Shown: positions 44,479-56,341, counted from the stretch's first letter. The stretch is DNA of 64,000 nucleotides from Branchiostoma lanceolatum (GCF_035083965.1 NC_089733.1:5092074-5156073), one strand, 5' to 3'. Numbers and translations: made by a program. Notes: generated from the letters alone by a model not told the origin.

Positions 44479-46540
44479 ACTGTGAGACCATTGAGAAAAA
44501 GAATCATGTGCAAACACGGCGGTTCCACCTTTTTCAACTGAGAAGGGTGGGGGCCGCTACCCAAGCAAATGGGCAGAGCAGGTAATTTCATATTCATCGA
44601 CCTCTTTTACATGAATCTAATTTGTCACAAACTCACTTGTCTCTTGGATCATTTCACCTGCACATGTGGCCTTTACACCAATTCAGGTCTAAATCGTTAC
44701 ATCCTTCAAAGTGCTCCATGCTCGCTACTAGAAAGTGGTCAGTTTTTTTTATGAATGAAATCTAGACACATAACTTTTAAGAATATACGTTGTACTTGGG
44801 TACAAATTCAGTTAACGTACCCCCCTTAGCTCTGCCTTACAAGTGGTATATTGTCATAAAAAAAATGTGAGTGTACACTGTAGAAGTGAGCCAACAGTAC
44901 AAAACCCAAACTTTTAGTGTTTAGTTATCTTAAAGCTTTTATTCCCATTTATATGACAGTTGTCAACTTGTGTGACTGATTTGGTCAAAGTGTCCCTCCT
45001 TTCAGTGCCATCATTATTCATGGTTTGTGAAATTCGGTTTTCAACAAAACAATAAATAAAACATATACAAAGCAACTAACAGCTACACCAGTATGTGCAT
45101 TGACCATGTTTATTTACCTTTCTAATTAGCATAGAGTACTTGAGAGGCATTAAAAGATCAGTAAAAAAATTGCCTTATGTTAGGGCCCTCCCTGTTGAAA
45201 ATTTACTGGCCCATCCAACTTTTCACTGGCCCGAAACTTGATGACATAATTTTATGCATTTTTACTTAGAGCAAAGAAATCATCAAATACTTCTGTAAAG
45301 AAAGCACTTTAATGAAGGTAAGGAATAATGTTTAGCTATAAGACAAAGGAGTTACTCTTGCTGAATTTACACATTGTGTCAGGTGTCATGTAACATGACA
45401 AGAAGCATGAACCTTCTGCACATCTTCTTCTTTGGTGATAGAACCGAACCATGCAGCACAAAACTGATTCTATTTCCTGACAAGCCTCACAGCAAATGAG
45501 GGCATGATTATACATCTCCACAGCAACCCATTCGTAATGATGCTTCAAAGTAATTTGGAACTTATTTTATATTTGAAAGTTTTATAACAACAGGGATGTA
45601 CCTTTGCTCAATGATCCCATTATCAAACCAACTGCAATTGAACTTTTATTCTTAATTAGGGATTTCTCATACCCATAAAAATATTACTCAAGGGCCAAAC
45701 ATAAGTATTTTTTATGATTATTGTAGTAGGCCCATGTTAACCCCCCAACACACACACACAAAAAAAAAAAATTGAAATTCCAGATGCTATGGACCCTAGT
45801 GCTTCAAGGTAGCACAGCAGCATGTAATGTGATATCCTCCCTCCCTGAACTCTGATGAGTGGTAAGTCCAGTGCAATGCCTTTATATATCTAACAAGACA
45901 TATGGCAAAGAGTCCCACATTTCAAATTTTAAAAGAAATGCTGATGAGAATCATTTCATGGGCTATATATACATAGATTTCGACTAAACAGAGACTGGTA
46001 ATCTAGAGGACCAAAAGTAGTGTCACACACTTTTTTTTGCCCTCCCAGAAAGTGCTATAAAAGATCAAGTAGGGGATTAAAAATTGTTACACTTTCAAGA
46101 AGCATCTATGGCTGTTAACTAAGGCAATCGCCAGGGAGCACGGTTAATGTTATTAGGCTAGTGGACCAATATGTCACCACATCTACCCATGTAGATATCA
46201 CACCCATGGATAAATCACACTGGCCCTGATCGGGCAAATACGATGGGACATACGATAGCCTGATCCACACTTTCACTTTCATCAGGCCTATGGACTTGTC
46301 TAACCATGTAGCTGCTATTTCTATGCTACTGCTATTTCTATGATATAACATGTCACTTTGTTATTGTTGTGGCAGATTTTGGTAACCTGACGGATTAATG
46401 TCAATGCAGATTAAGCAAGTTTTCAACAGCCCTAATTAGAGTTACAGTAGCAGTAAAAAAAACTTAATTCTTACTTTACAAATGTAAATGTGTTTGTAAA
46501 TGTAATATCACTAATATATATATATATTTGTGTTTTTCCT
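44479..46540. other. Stretch without a supported gene
   Basis: AT-rich, probably intronic or intergenic. It contains a CACACACACA/poly-A run near 45750-45770 and a TA repeat near 46516. GGCCCTCCCTG with ACTGGCCCGAAAC near 45183-45237 recalls hAT MITE ends, but no partner end was found. Confidence 0.4.
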
Positions 46541-46544
46541 ACAG

Positions 46545-46771
46545 GTGAAGGTTTCTTCAAAATGATTCAAGACAGGTTTGACAGAAGGAGAAAGGGCCAA
46601 CACATATGAAGACATCACCGATGGCAGGCAGTACAAGAAGATTAAGGAGTTGAGGGAGCCAAACAACATGTCCCTGCTGATGAACACGGATGGAGTGAGA
46701 ATCTTCAAGTCAAGTAATTACGGGACATGGCCAGTTTACTTCACAGTAAATGCGCTACCATATCATCAAAG
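46545..46771 (+). pseudogene. CACTA (EnSpm/Tnp2-like) transposase exon
   Basis: Located between TTCCTACAG and AAAG/GTGAGA. The peptide includes ITDGRQYKKIKEL, then MNTDGVRIFKSSNYGTWPV and NALPYHQR. The NTDGxxxFKSS..WPv...NxLP signature is highly characteristic of Tnp2-like transposases of CACTA elements, and TDG carries the first catalytic Asp. Splice consensus is good, but no further transposase exons were found nearby, so this is a fragment. Confidence 0.65.
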
Positions 46772-47039
46772 GTGAGAAAACTTGGGCACACCTTCGGCCT
46801 GGCCATAGACATCTGTACTCTAAGAGCTCGTTCGGACAGCATTAAAGATGTCTTGTGCCCAACTACTTCTCACGCCTTTCTTGGGTGCAGAGTAATTATG
46901 GTGGTACAGGGCCGTCAGGCGGGGTAGCAATATTTTTCTCTGTTGGGTTAAGGCGGCCCAGGAAGCATTATTCCCAACATAACCATATGTATCCTGTAAT
47001 TATCGATAGCCTTGTCGCACCACGACGAAACTTCACGCA

Positions 47040-47215
47040 GTTTTAGGACTATTTGCAACAGAATCATTTTAGTCAGACCCCAACTTGAATACTGTATAAC
47101 GGTATGGTCACCCCGCTCCCATACCCTCATCTCTATACTAGAAAACCTCATCTCTATACTAGAGAGTTCAAAGACGGGCTACTAAATACATACTCAACGA
47201 TTACTCCTTAAATTA
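47040..47215 (+). pseudogene. LINE RT thumb fragment
   Basis: The codons LVRPQLEYCITVWSPRSH and ERVQRRATKYIL match the thumb/C-terminal region of jockey-type RTs (compare IVRPNLEYADIVWS in the LINE at 57 kb). A 20-bp direct duplication (CCTCATCTCTATACTAGA twice) interrupts the segment. Confidence 0.5.
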
Positions 47216-47708
47216 GACTTTGCCTCACCACACTAAGAGTACCAAGCTTTATTCACAATGATCATTCACTCAGTAAGTCTAAGTGGAGTTCCGGGAAGAG
47301 ACAGACACCTAATCATAATGGCAGCAATATTCCTGAATTGAACCAACATTTTTTGTTGCGTTTGCTTATTTGCCTGGCAGTTGTCATTCATTTGATTATC
47401 ATACAGTATCAGTATTCCCCCGTATGCTTATTCTTTAATTGATAGGACTTTATCATACATCACTAGGTACTACATATTTGAAATTGTTGTTCTATTGACA
47501 AGACTTATTTCAAACAATATAGATATTTTTCCTAAACCAAAATAAAGAGAAATCGTCATTGTAATTTGAAAATGAAAAGCCGGGAGGAGTCTGCATCGGA
47601 GGCTATCATTATCTAACAATGTGGATGATTCCATAAATTTCAACAAAGGAAAGTTTTATCATTGGTCACATAAATCAGCAACCATTAATAACTTTTGTCA
47701 ACTTATAG

Positions 47709-47936
47709 GAGACAGGTTTGCTACAGCTTGCTGAGGAAAGCAACTAAGCACCTTAATCTCCTTCATCGGGCTGGAGAGGAGGCGGAAATGGTTTAACAGG
47801 AGATGAAGGAAGCATTTCACCATTTCCAGAACCAGAAGGACTTAACAAAACTTGCAGTCGCCCAGCTTGATATGGTTGAGGATGGGAAAAGAGCGGCACT
47901 GAGAACCCAAATTGTTAGTCTAAACAAACGGATAGT
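47709..47936 (+). CDS. Coiled-coil exon upstream of the LINE insertion
   Basis: After AACTTATAG a frame encodes a helical Gln/Lys/Glu-rich peptide (YSLLRKATKHLNLLHRAGEE, KDLTKLAVAQLDMVEDGKR) with one TAA at 47794-47796. It runs up to a LINE insertion at 47950. The sequence continues on the other side of the LINE at 49230, where the open frame is not the same, so another splice site or a frameshift lies at the joint. Function unknown. Confidence 0.3.
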
Positions 47937-47974
47937 CCATGTACTATTTTTTTTTTTCAAATGATTTTAATTTC

Positions 47975-48275
47975 ATCATGGTACATAATTTCGCCAGAGT
48001 ACATAATTCCGCCAGGGTTCATATATTCCATCAGGGTACATAGTTCTACCAGAATACATAATTCCGCCAGGGTTCATATATTCCATCAGGGTACATAGTT
48101 CTACCAGAATACATAATTTCACCAGGATATATAATTCCACCAGGGTAAATAATTCCGTCCGGGTACATAATCAGGGTACATATTTCCACCTGGGTACATA
48201 ACATCGGGTACATAATTCCACTTTGGCACATAATTCCGTCAGGATACGTTATTCCATCAGGGTACATAATACCAA
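47975..48275 (-). repeat. 18-bp minisatellite in the LINE 3' UTR
   Basis: About 16 degenerate copies of an 18-bp unit (ATTCCRYCAGGGTACATA on the plus strand). Read on the minus strand it would encode repeating Y-P-D-G-I-M, but that is repeat translation and not a protein claim. Confidence 0.9.
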
Positions 48276-49216
48276 TTATTCACTGCTGTTTGGAAGCTTA
48301 ACATTGTATAGTGAACACAAATGCAGAAAAGGAAGGAACACTTCATCCCTCATGAGTTGTCTAGGATTATCTTTACATTTTAACCAGGAGACATAGATCG
48401 AGTACTTTGCTATTGTTAATAAGCTAGCACAGCATTCTTTGGATGCTAACAAGACTTCATCCTGGGTAATGCTTAATCTACACCAAAATTTTCTTAATCT
48501 ACTGCATTCTAAGAACATGTGTTCATAATCTTCGATCTTTTCACATATATCACAGGTAGGGCTGTACATGTTTCCAGACATGTCTCTTACTTTCCATTTG
48601 TTGAGCAGGTACTTACAAGGTAGTATTCTATGTAATAATTTAAAGTTAAATTCTCGCAACTTATTATGGTTGATTTAACAAATTTGGCTCCTCCAAATCC
48701 TTCTCCAGTCCAGATTGGGGATTGTACGATCCCAATATGCCTGGGAAGTGGGTGTTACAGTGTTATGAAACACATAAGTGGAATACAAGTATCTACTAGT
48801 AAATGTGTCAGCTGTTTTACACTGCCCATTATGCCAAAGTGAGTTGCTTTCAAGGAATTGACTATCTTCTTCAGAAAACCATCTCCGCCCTATTGCCAAT
48901 TTAACACAGGTGAACTCACAAAGCCAGTTATTCCTGATGGTGAATCTCTCGAGCAACGACACAGGCGTTATATAGTCTGAGACACAGCATATATCTCTTA
49001 CAAATATAATACCACTATCCATCCAGTGTCTATAGTAGAGTGTTTTGTTATTCAACATAAAATTTTCGTTACACCAAATTATTTCATTACGTACATGGGC
49101 AAAATCTGTCTTTCCTCCTCCCAACTCATGCCAAGACAATACTACATCCCTGTAGAAAGGGGGAAGGGTTAACAGAGAAGGTGCATCTGCTTTTCGTTTG
49201 AAATTAAGTCGAAAGA
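48276..49216 (-). pseudogene. LINE ORF2 C-terminal fragment (Tx1/L1-like)
   Basis: Two pieces in one frame are separated by a TAA (48675-48677). The first (to 49216) holds WHELGGGKTDFAHVRNEIIW and WMDSGIIFVRDI, the second holds FNFKLLHRILPCKYLLNKWK and a CDICEKIEDYEHMFLEC knuckle. These match the C-terminal third of the ORF2 at 25.9 kb (for example YKILHEILPCGKLL and CNICNCVEDYKHLFLTC). The RT core is absent. Confidence 0.75.
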
Positions 49217-49425
49217 CCATGTACTATTTCCTCCAGCATCATGTACCAGATCAAAACCTGCCCTTTGTGCCGTCAACCTATCTCATACTTTTTCCAATCC
49301 CAGAAGATGTTGATTTGGAGATGTGTGAAACTTTGCATGAAGATGAGCCACCAAGTGATGGAGAAAGAATGTCAGATTATGAAAGTGATGAAAATCTGAG
49401 TGATGAAAATGATGTAGATGAATGA
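49217..49425 (+). CDS. Host exon tail, acidic C-terminus, split by the LINE
   Basis: The frame from 49218 encodes MYYFLQHHVPDQNLPFVPS then an acidic tail (PPSDGERMSDYESDENLSDE) ending TGA at 49423-49425. The LINE and its 13-bp duplication separate it from the coiled-coil exon at 47.7 kb. The acidic end resembles those at 33.4 and 60.7 kb. No family recognised. Confidence 0.35.
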
Positions 49426-49830
49426 ATGTATTCAGTTCTAAATTAATATAATATGTTGAGTACTACATGTAGAAACTATGCTGTACACGATCTAGTTTGT
49501 GTTTTTTTTTCATAATGGCCCGTGACTTGGAACTGATAGATTAAAGCAAAAATAACCAACTCAGATAATACTTGTAAACAATGATATGTGACTTGACCAC
49601 TGTTAAATACCTTTCAAACACATTTTAAATGACTAATTACAGCAATGGATGTGTTGTTGCCTAAGTCTTACCAATTGCATGTATACTGCTTCTAAAGAGA
49701 GGCTGAGTCTGTCAATACCACTGAGTGACATTTTTGTGTCATTCTTACCCACTGAGGAATATTTTTAAGTCATCGATGAGACCTTTATGACGCTCGATCT
49801 ACCGTCGGACTACACGCTCGACTACAACGG
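49426..49830. other. Stretch without a supported gene
   Basis: AT-rich 3' flank of the preceding exon; no ORF or repeat. Confidence 0.4.
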
Positions 49831-49835
49831 ATGTC

Positions 49836-49900
49836 ATGTCGACCGGCGGAAAGAAGAAACGGTATATTGTGGTTGCCACATTTAAAGCTGACGGTGGTAA
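49836..49900 (+). CDS. Candidate first exon (MSTGGKKKRYIVVATFKADG)
   Basis: An ATG at 49836 in a plausible context (GATGTCATG) starts a frame that meets a strong donor, GGTG/GTAAGTTG, at 49901. Without splicing it would end after 43 codons. The opening KKKRYIVVATFKADGG resembles the start of a group of small invertebrate proteins followed by an OB-fold-like part. The next feature carries such a part. Confidence 0.3.
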
Positions 49901-50172
49901 GTTGCCTCTGAGGGATATATTCCGTCCGGAAAGGGCGCTAGAAACAAATCTAGCATCCAGAGTGTGAGGTGACGGCGTCTGTCTAGCAGTGCGTCTGGAT
50001 GGACGAAAATGCTGTCTGTAATGGATGGGGCGCACCTTTCCGTGAGGAAATACAGTAACTCCCGGCGGTTGCTTGTCCAAGACAGCACAGTGCTCCACCT
50101 TTGCGTAGATTACCAGGAAACTGCTTGCAGACAGGCATGTCGACACCCTTGTGATCCCGGGGTCTTCTCACT

Positions 50173-50397
50173 ATGTGTACTTTATCAAACAACACATCTC
50201 CAATAAAAGACGACACAAAAGGATCAAAATACTTGCGATTCAATCTCCAGTTGGAAAATGACACGAAGAAGGTCAAGAAGGTAATCTGCTTCTCTCCAAA
50301 GAAGAGGAACCACCTGTTAGAACATGAAGAAAGCAAGACTGAATGCAATATCACTAAGTACAAACTACAATTCCATCGAGCGATATTGTTCTGATAG
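50173..50397 (+). CDS. OB-fold-like segment
   Basis: The frame encodes TSPIKDDTKGSKYLRFNLQL, then KKVICFSPKKRNHLL. The pattern SPIK-x(n)-Y-x-x-F-x-L-Q, then V-x-C-F-S-P-x-K-R is what I recall from transposon-associated, single-strand-binding-like proteins in cnidarians and amphioxus. The frame ends TGA. It likely continues the gene beginning at 49836, but no acceptor could be fixed. Confidence 0.35.
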
Positions 50398-50565
50398 ATG
50401 ACGCTGAAATTGCACGATCACAACCATGTTGCCTTCGAATATGAAGACAGAAGTGTTTTGTTATGAAAGAGGATACCAGCAGGCATCTTCTTGTCCATTC
50501 TGGCACAATGATCCAAGTTTATGTCAGTAACTATTTTCTATATCAGTCTCCCTGGTTTCCGATTT

Positions 50566-50810
50566 CCCTCACCTGAGTTCGAGGATGGGCAAAGATGGAA
50601 CCCATCACAAGACCCCCCGTGTCCCGAAGTCCCTCACCTGAGTTCGAGGATGGGCAAAGATGGAACCCATCACCACAAGACCCCCCCCCCCCCCCCGTGT
50701 CCCGAAGTCCCTCACCTGAGTTCGAGGATGGGCAAAGATGGAACCCATCACCACAAGACCCCCCCCCCGTGTCCCGAAGTCCCTCACCTGAGTTCGAGGT
50801 ATATCATGAA
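50566..50810. repeat. Minisatellite with a variable C-tract
   Basis: A unit of about 70-78 bp (CCTCACCTGAGTTCGAGGAT, then GGGCAAAGATGGAACCCATC, then ACAAGACCCC..GTGTCCCGAAGT) occurs about three and a half times. Copies differ mainly in the length of the C-run (up to 16). Confidence 0.9.
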
Positions 50811-50849
50811 TTTGAACTCGAACCCAAAATCTATTCTCCATATATAGGC

Positions 50850-51162
50850 TATTCCAAAATCACCCCTATTGCAAAAATGGACTAGTCCCATTAGAACATG
50901 TACAAACTTCATGGGGTATGTACAGGGGGCTTTAACTCGAATGATTGCCAAACTTTTGTGATTTCTGTGGTTAGATAGACCATATCCATATTCTGAAATG
51001 CGTATTTTACAAAGTTCAATTCGATACCCCCCATTCCTTTATGTGTAAACACTTATGACCGGTGAGAAATTAAGAAAGCTCTATTTTGAAAAGATGGATA
51101 AGCACTGAAAAGCTACCTGAAATCTAATTTATGTAGTCCACATCTCTGTTCTATTGTTGCAG
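50850..51162. other. Stretch without a supported gene
   Basis: No coding signal, no repeat. Confidence 0.4.
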
Positions 51163-51239
51163 AGCTTGGTTAGACAAGGATACGAGCATGCCGTCAACAC
51201 TGACGGAAAGGAGAAGTGGAACCTGACCAAAGGAATGAA
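51163..51239 (+). CDS. Exon candidate with GTAAGT donor
   Basis: Between TATTGTTGCAG and ATGAA/GTAAGTA lies an open segment SLVRQGYEHAVNTDGKEKWN then LTKGM. Both splice sites are good. The peptide looks helical and soluble, without a nameable domain. It could be an upstream exon of the gene ending at 54173. Confidence 0.4.
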
Positions 51240-51673
51240 GTAAGTATAGCATGGGCATGTCCCCTGCCAGCAGTCCACCCAATAATAGACTGGGGTCATC
51301 AGGTTTTTGGTGGGGTCCGACGGGTAACCATAAAAACAGCATTTATTTTCTTTAAAGCTCTAGTGGTAATTTCGAGAAGAGAGTAGATGTTAAGTGTTTA
51401 AGAAGAATATCTAGTTTCAAACTTACTTTTACAAATACTTTTAATCAGAGCTGTGTTCCTAAAACCTGACATGTAAAATTGTTTATAGGTACAGGTCCGG
51501 ACCATGTACCTAAACAAACTAGACACCATTTTGTAGACTAAAGGTAGGTAAATCAATGTAAGGCAAATGTTGCCCAGTGTCATTATGCTTGTGATGTTGG
51601 ACGATGTGATTCCGATGAATGTCAATGAATATTTATTAACAGCCTCTTTTACTTTGGGTGTCTAGCATGCCAG

Positions 51674-51767
51674 GCAGCCGTTACACCGAGACCTCCGTCG
51701 GCGTCTCTACCCGTTGCAGTGCTGAGTAAGCCTCAGCAGAGTTCAACTCAGCTAACCACCCAGCAGG
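51674..51767 (+). CDS. Pro/Gln/Ser-rich exon candidate
   Basis: Between GTGTCTAG and CAGCAG/GTAAGC a frame reads CQAAVTPRPPSASLPVAVLS and then KPQQSSTQLTTQQ. It resembles a disordered transcription-factor linker, in keeping with the Thr/Pro-rich exon downstream. Confidence 0.35.
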
Positions 51768-52869
51768 TAAGCAGGACAACTCCGGTCATTAAAGATTTCG
51801 AACTTCGTCATACTTTTGATCCGTTTGAAGATTATCGTAAATAAAAAAAGTTGGCCTTTTATAATGCCATATATTGCTTGTTTTTCCACAGATAAGTTTT
51901 GCTGTGCCCCTCTAAGCCCCCTGAGAAAGGTGGCGCTTAGAGTTTGCAACAACGACAGCAGTCCTGACGACAGCAGTCCTCAGATGTGAAGCAATTCAGG
52001 CAGTCAATCTGACATGCATATGGAAAACTGGACACTGCTGATTCACATTTTGGGTAAGCTATGAATTCGATATAAAACAGCATCCATGGAACATCCCTCG
52101 ACTCCCGGCCTTATATAAGTTGTTAATGTAATAATTGTTACAAGGAAAACGAAGTAGCCATTGATTTGTTTAGGGACAGAACGTTTCTGCAGAGTCAACT
52201 ATTCTTGTTTTCATTTGAAATCGGACATACTGGCAACAGTGAAGTGCGTGATCATCAATGTATGAGGTTGGAAGAGGAGCGGTGTTGTGAAATACACTTG
52301 CTTGCAAAACTGGAATGCATATATGCATGGAGACATTTGAATTTCCATTATCATGTTGTATTTGTACAGATGTACATTTTACAATCACAAGTATATCAAT
52401 AAACTGAACAAAGAAGCACATATACAATGTTAACTACTGAATTGAAGCAGCTTCCTGACGAGACATTCAGTCAGCTGATAAGGGAAGTAGCACCCAGTCT
52501 CATATTGCAGAAAAATTGAATACACGAAATATAACTGCGTGGAGAAATCTGTCCCTATAATATCTTGACACATCAGGGTTGCTTAAAATATTAGCATAGT
52601 TTCTCCTCTGGCACTTGTACAGTCCAACACCATGACACTGACTCCAGCAAACACTGTCTTCATTTTACTTATGCAGCAGTCAAGTTGACGACCTGCTACC
52701 CACAAGAAAAAGGTATAACAGTAAAACTGTAACTTACAAAAAAAACGGACGCTCTATTATCCTTCACTCTAACATAAGATACAATTGACAATATTATGTA
52801 ATGTATACTGCGCGACCAAACTAACAATGTAATAAAATAAGTAACTTCAACCTCACATTCTTCTTACAG

Positions 52870-54173
52870 TGACCACCACGAACACAACTCCGACCGCCAC
52901 GAACACAACGCCGACCGCCACGAACACAATGCCGACTGCCACGAACACAATGCTGGCAATTCCAACCGCCACAGGTCAGCCGAAAATATCACTACATATT
53001 ATGAACATACATAATTGCCAATGAAACATCTATTACATTTGGCATCGCCCACCAACATTCCTTCCTATATTGATAGTATTGTTCCCTTAATTCTAACATT
53101 ACCTTCTCTCAACATAACTAATGACTATGCACACTACGACCAAATTAACAATGTCATAAAAAATATAAGTCTAACATTACGTTTCCATTACAGCAACCGA
53201 CACTACCACCCCAACGCCGTTCACTCCTGACAGGTAAGAATCTTCTTGACAAAATGAAATATCTGACATTCTAACTGAACCATCCATTATTCCTCTAAAC
53301 ATATATATATATATATATATATATATCATAACACATCAAATATAACAACCATTTCTTTCTATTCCCACAGTACCACCTGGAATAGCACTACATGTATAGA
53401 GTATCCGCTAACATATCAGGTGATCGACTCCACGGTAAGTTACTTTACAAATATCATTTTAGTACCACATCCAATATGGCTCCCACCAATCACATATTAC
53501 TTTCATTATCTTCCTTCAAATTTCATAACCAATACCTTGAAGTGATATAATTCACAATTAACTGATTGTAACTACCAAAGCACAAGTTAGCAACAGCGCA
53601 CATTGCTTAGAACATGAAAAGGAACGACACCACAACACACTAGCCACCCACAGATTGTGTCCCACATGTAATAAAAATATTAAAGATCATTGTCATCTTG
53701 TGATGAACTGTTCAACTTACATATAGCAAAGAGAGATATGCACTGTTGCAGACTATTACAGCTAAGACAAACTACATCCTACCTGATACACAAAGCAATA
53801 TTTCTTATGTACATCTGTCATGTGAAAACTTCTATATCCACCAATATACGTCAATGTCTCCATTAATCATTCCAAAAGCGACACAAAATTACCCATACCT
53901 CACTATATTGTAACCTATATACTGGTTGCGATAATATTTTGTACTTAAACTTGTAAGACACATAAATCTTATACTACTGTTCATTCAATACCATACATTG
54001 TACCATGTACGACTATTAAGTAATTACCTTCATTCATACATATATACCTTTTACACTTATTGCAGCTGATGAGCGCAGACGACCAAAATAGACTGTTCTT
54101 CCCGGACCCCTTCTCCAACAACAACAACGACGACATCTTCAGCCTGTACGACCTCTACACACAAAACCCATAG
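52870..54173 (+). CDS. Four-exon 3' end of a spliced gene with Thr/Pro repeat and acidic-aromatic C-terminus
   Basis: Exons 52870-52974, 53194-53233, 53371-53434 and 54066-54173 are joined by consistent phases (ACA G/CA, AG/T, then phase 0). Acceptors TTCTTACAG, TTCCATTACAG, TTCCCACAG and ATTGCAG are strong; donors are GTCAGC, GTAAGA and GTAAGT. Exon 1 has four 21-bp repeats coding a PTATNTT-type motif. The end of the protein includes DQNRLFFPDPFSNNNNDDIF and SLYDLYTQNP, then TAG at 54171-54173. The acidic-aromatic end suggests a transactivation-type tail; that is inference. A transcription factor is thus possible, and the bHLH-like exon at 22.8 kb is a candidate upstream part across a LINE-filled intron, unproven. 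Confidence 0.55.
52872..52970 (+). repeat. 21-bp coding minisatellite
   Basis: About four copies of ACCGCCACGAACACAACGCC (21-bp period, so seven codons each) inside the exon, varying by a few substitutions (ACG/ATG, ACC/ACT). Confidence 0.85.
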
Positions 54174-54907
54174 AACACATTGTTGCCACCTTATACATGT
54201 TACACGTTTTGGATTAGAGTTTCCTCATGTTTGTTATAGATTTGTTATTTCCTAGACCATAAACCTTGCGTTCCTTCATGTTTTGTTTTTTTTTAAACCC
54301 GGAAACAATAATATATGATCACACATAGTAAATGAGAACCTCTACATCTTGGTAATCGAAACATAATGACAGGAAAGCGGAATGTATCTGAAATCGTAGA
54401 GCTCCCTTAGGCGGTTGAACTTTGTCCATACACTCAGTTTTGACTGAACTGTGGAAGTTTTTCGACCACCGACGTCCTCTCTCGGACTGGCCTCGGCCAC
54501 ACGAGGCCCTCCATCCCACCCGTCTCACGTTGCAGGACCGGCCCGCAGTTCCACTCCTGATTCCCCGCTCCTGGCTGCCGAGAACAGTTGTGTTGCGTTC
54601 TAGTTTTCTGCTTCTAAGGTTAGTCCTTCTGATCATACGTTCCTGATCGGGTCTTCATCTAAAAATAATTGTTCTGGCTTGTTTAGTGTACCAACACCCC
54701 TGCAAAACAATAAGAGTGGTATCTCCCGGCTGTCAAGAAAGCGTCCCCTCCCCTGCTTAGCAGGGCGAGGCACGCGGACCGCGACCCCAGCTGTCACAGT
54801 CTCGTCTCCTCCCCTCGTTAGCAGGGTCAAGCACGCAGACCAGCGATCGTAACCCTCCGACATCTGGTATACTGTTAAGGCTCTCTAGCTAAACGCCTGC
54901 ATTGAAG

Positions 54908-56341
54908 ATGCCAACTCTGTCTAAATTTACGAGACAACGAAGTGCTGGAGTTACCTTCATCGAGAAGGAAGATGCCAAATTCAACGATGTGATTGATCTG
55001 CTGGCGAAACACGGCGTGAATCCGACAGACATCGAAGGGATCCAGCGAAAACACAGAGGGGCGTGCGAAATTACCTTCTAGTCGCAAGCATGTCTGGCCA
55101 AAATCAGTCCAGTGCTTGCGGCTGACCCCACAGTGGATGTTGAGCTTTACGGTAATGGCTTGACCATCGTGACGGCCCTCGGTATACCCGTGGAAATGGA
55201 CGACAACTTTATCCGTCACCGCCTTACCGAGTTTGGTTCAGTGCAAGACAGCCGACTCCAGACCCATGCGCACCAAGGGTTCCCCAACATCCTGAACGGC
55301 ACAAGGCAGTACCGGATGAAGATGACCAAGCACATTCCCAACTCCATCCGGATTGGGAGTGAGCTGGTAACCTTCAGATACAACGGACAGCCAAGGATCT
55401 GTCATCGGTGTGGTAGTGACGAGCACTTTGTCGCCACCTGTACAGCTATCAAGTGCACCCGCTGCTTTGAGATCGGCCACGATGCAGCTGACTGTAACAA
55501 GGACATCAGGTGCAACATCTGCAGGTAGGAAGGTCACTCCGCTCGGGCGTGTCAGCTAAGTTTTGCCAACAGGCTGAACATCACGACCAGCTGGGCCAAG
55601 GTAAAGCCGAATAGTCAGAATGGCTCTGGATCAGAAAAGGTGTCAAATGGAACAAGTGACAAAGGATCAGAAAAGGAGACAGCAACCCACGGTGAAACTG
55701 CAAGTAAGAAAACTAAAAGCCCCTCGACCCAGGAAGAACCTCGTCCCAAGAAGAAGGAAAATATCACTGAGATGGGAAATACCCAGAAGTCTCAGCCTCC
55801 TTCAGCAGATGGAGACAACGAGCGAACGTCCAATACGGAGGACATGGAGGTTATCCAATCAGCCGACGACCTCCAGTCCGACAAAACGCAGACCAACCTC
55901 AAGAAAGTGGGAGAAACGCCTGAGTCTCATCCCCTTCCAGATGAAGAGGACAACGAGTGGATGTCTGATGACACTACAGAGTAGACCCCGCCAGTAGAGG
56001 GTCCCCAGCTCAATCTGAGCGAGTCGGGTGATCCCAGCGCGGATGACTCCTCAGACGATGAAAACGGGTCCAAACGACCTCTCTCACCCAGCCAGAGCGA
56101 GTCCGACGACTCTGAATCTACTGTGTCAAGACGAAACGGAAAGTCGAACGGAAAAAAGGTAAAGAAAGAAGCAGAAAAAACGTCGGATGTGACCGCTACC
56201 GGGGTCCCTTCCGACAAATCTGGGGTATCTCCCAAGATCCCAGGGAAAAAAGCTGTTCTTCTGGTTCTCACTCCTTGTCCTCTGTTTTTACGCCATGTCC
56301 CTGCGACCTGTAACAGACAATGTAAAAAACCCAACCTATGA
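54908..56341 (+). pseudogene. LINE ORF1 with CCHC zinc knuckles
   Basis: ATG at 54908; the same frame stays open to TGA at 56339-56341 apart from TAG stops at 55079-55081, 55526-55528 and 55982-55984. Three knuckles are in order: CHRCGSDEHFVATC, CTRCFEIGHDAADC and CNICR[stop]EGHSARAC. A long Ser/Glu/Lys-rich tail follows. This is the Gag-like ORF1 type of invertebrate LINEs, presumed to bind the element RNA. The stop in the third knuckle hits its first loop. Confidence 0.75.

Larger units (their letters stand above)
47950..49216 (-). mobile_element. 5'-truncated Tx1/L1-like LINE with 13-bp target duplication
   Basis: CCATGTACTATTT lies at both borders (47937-47949 and 49217-49229). The minus-strand element ends with a poly-A tail seen as T-run at 47950-47957, next to the left copy. 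Its coding part is only the C-terminal end of ORF2 and it has a minisatellite between ORF2 and the tail. The target duplication is unbroken, so the insertion is fairly young even though the ORF has a stop. Confidence 0.85.

Noticed and set aside
45183..45240. hAT-like end GGCCCTCC..CTGGCCCGAAAC
   Set aside because: No opposite end or target duplication was found.
48046..48267. 73-residue minus ORF with repeating YPDGI
   Set aside because: It is a read-through of the 18-bp minisatellite in a LINE 3' UTR.
50521..50885. ORFs on both strands over the minisatellite
   Set aside because: Repetition alone creates them; the C-run varies and would break any frame.
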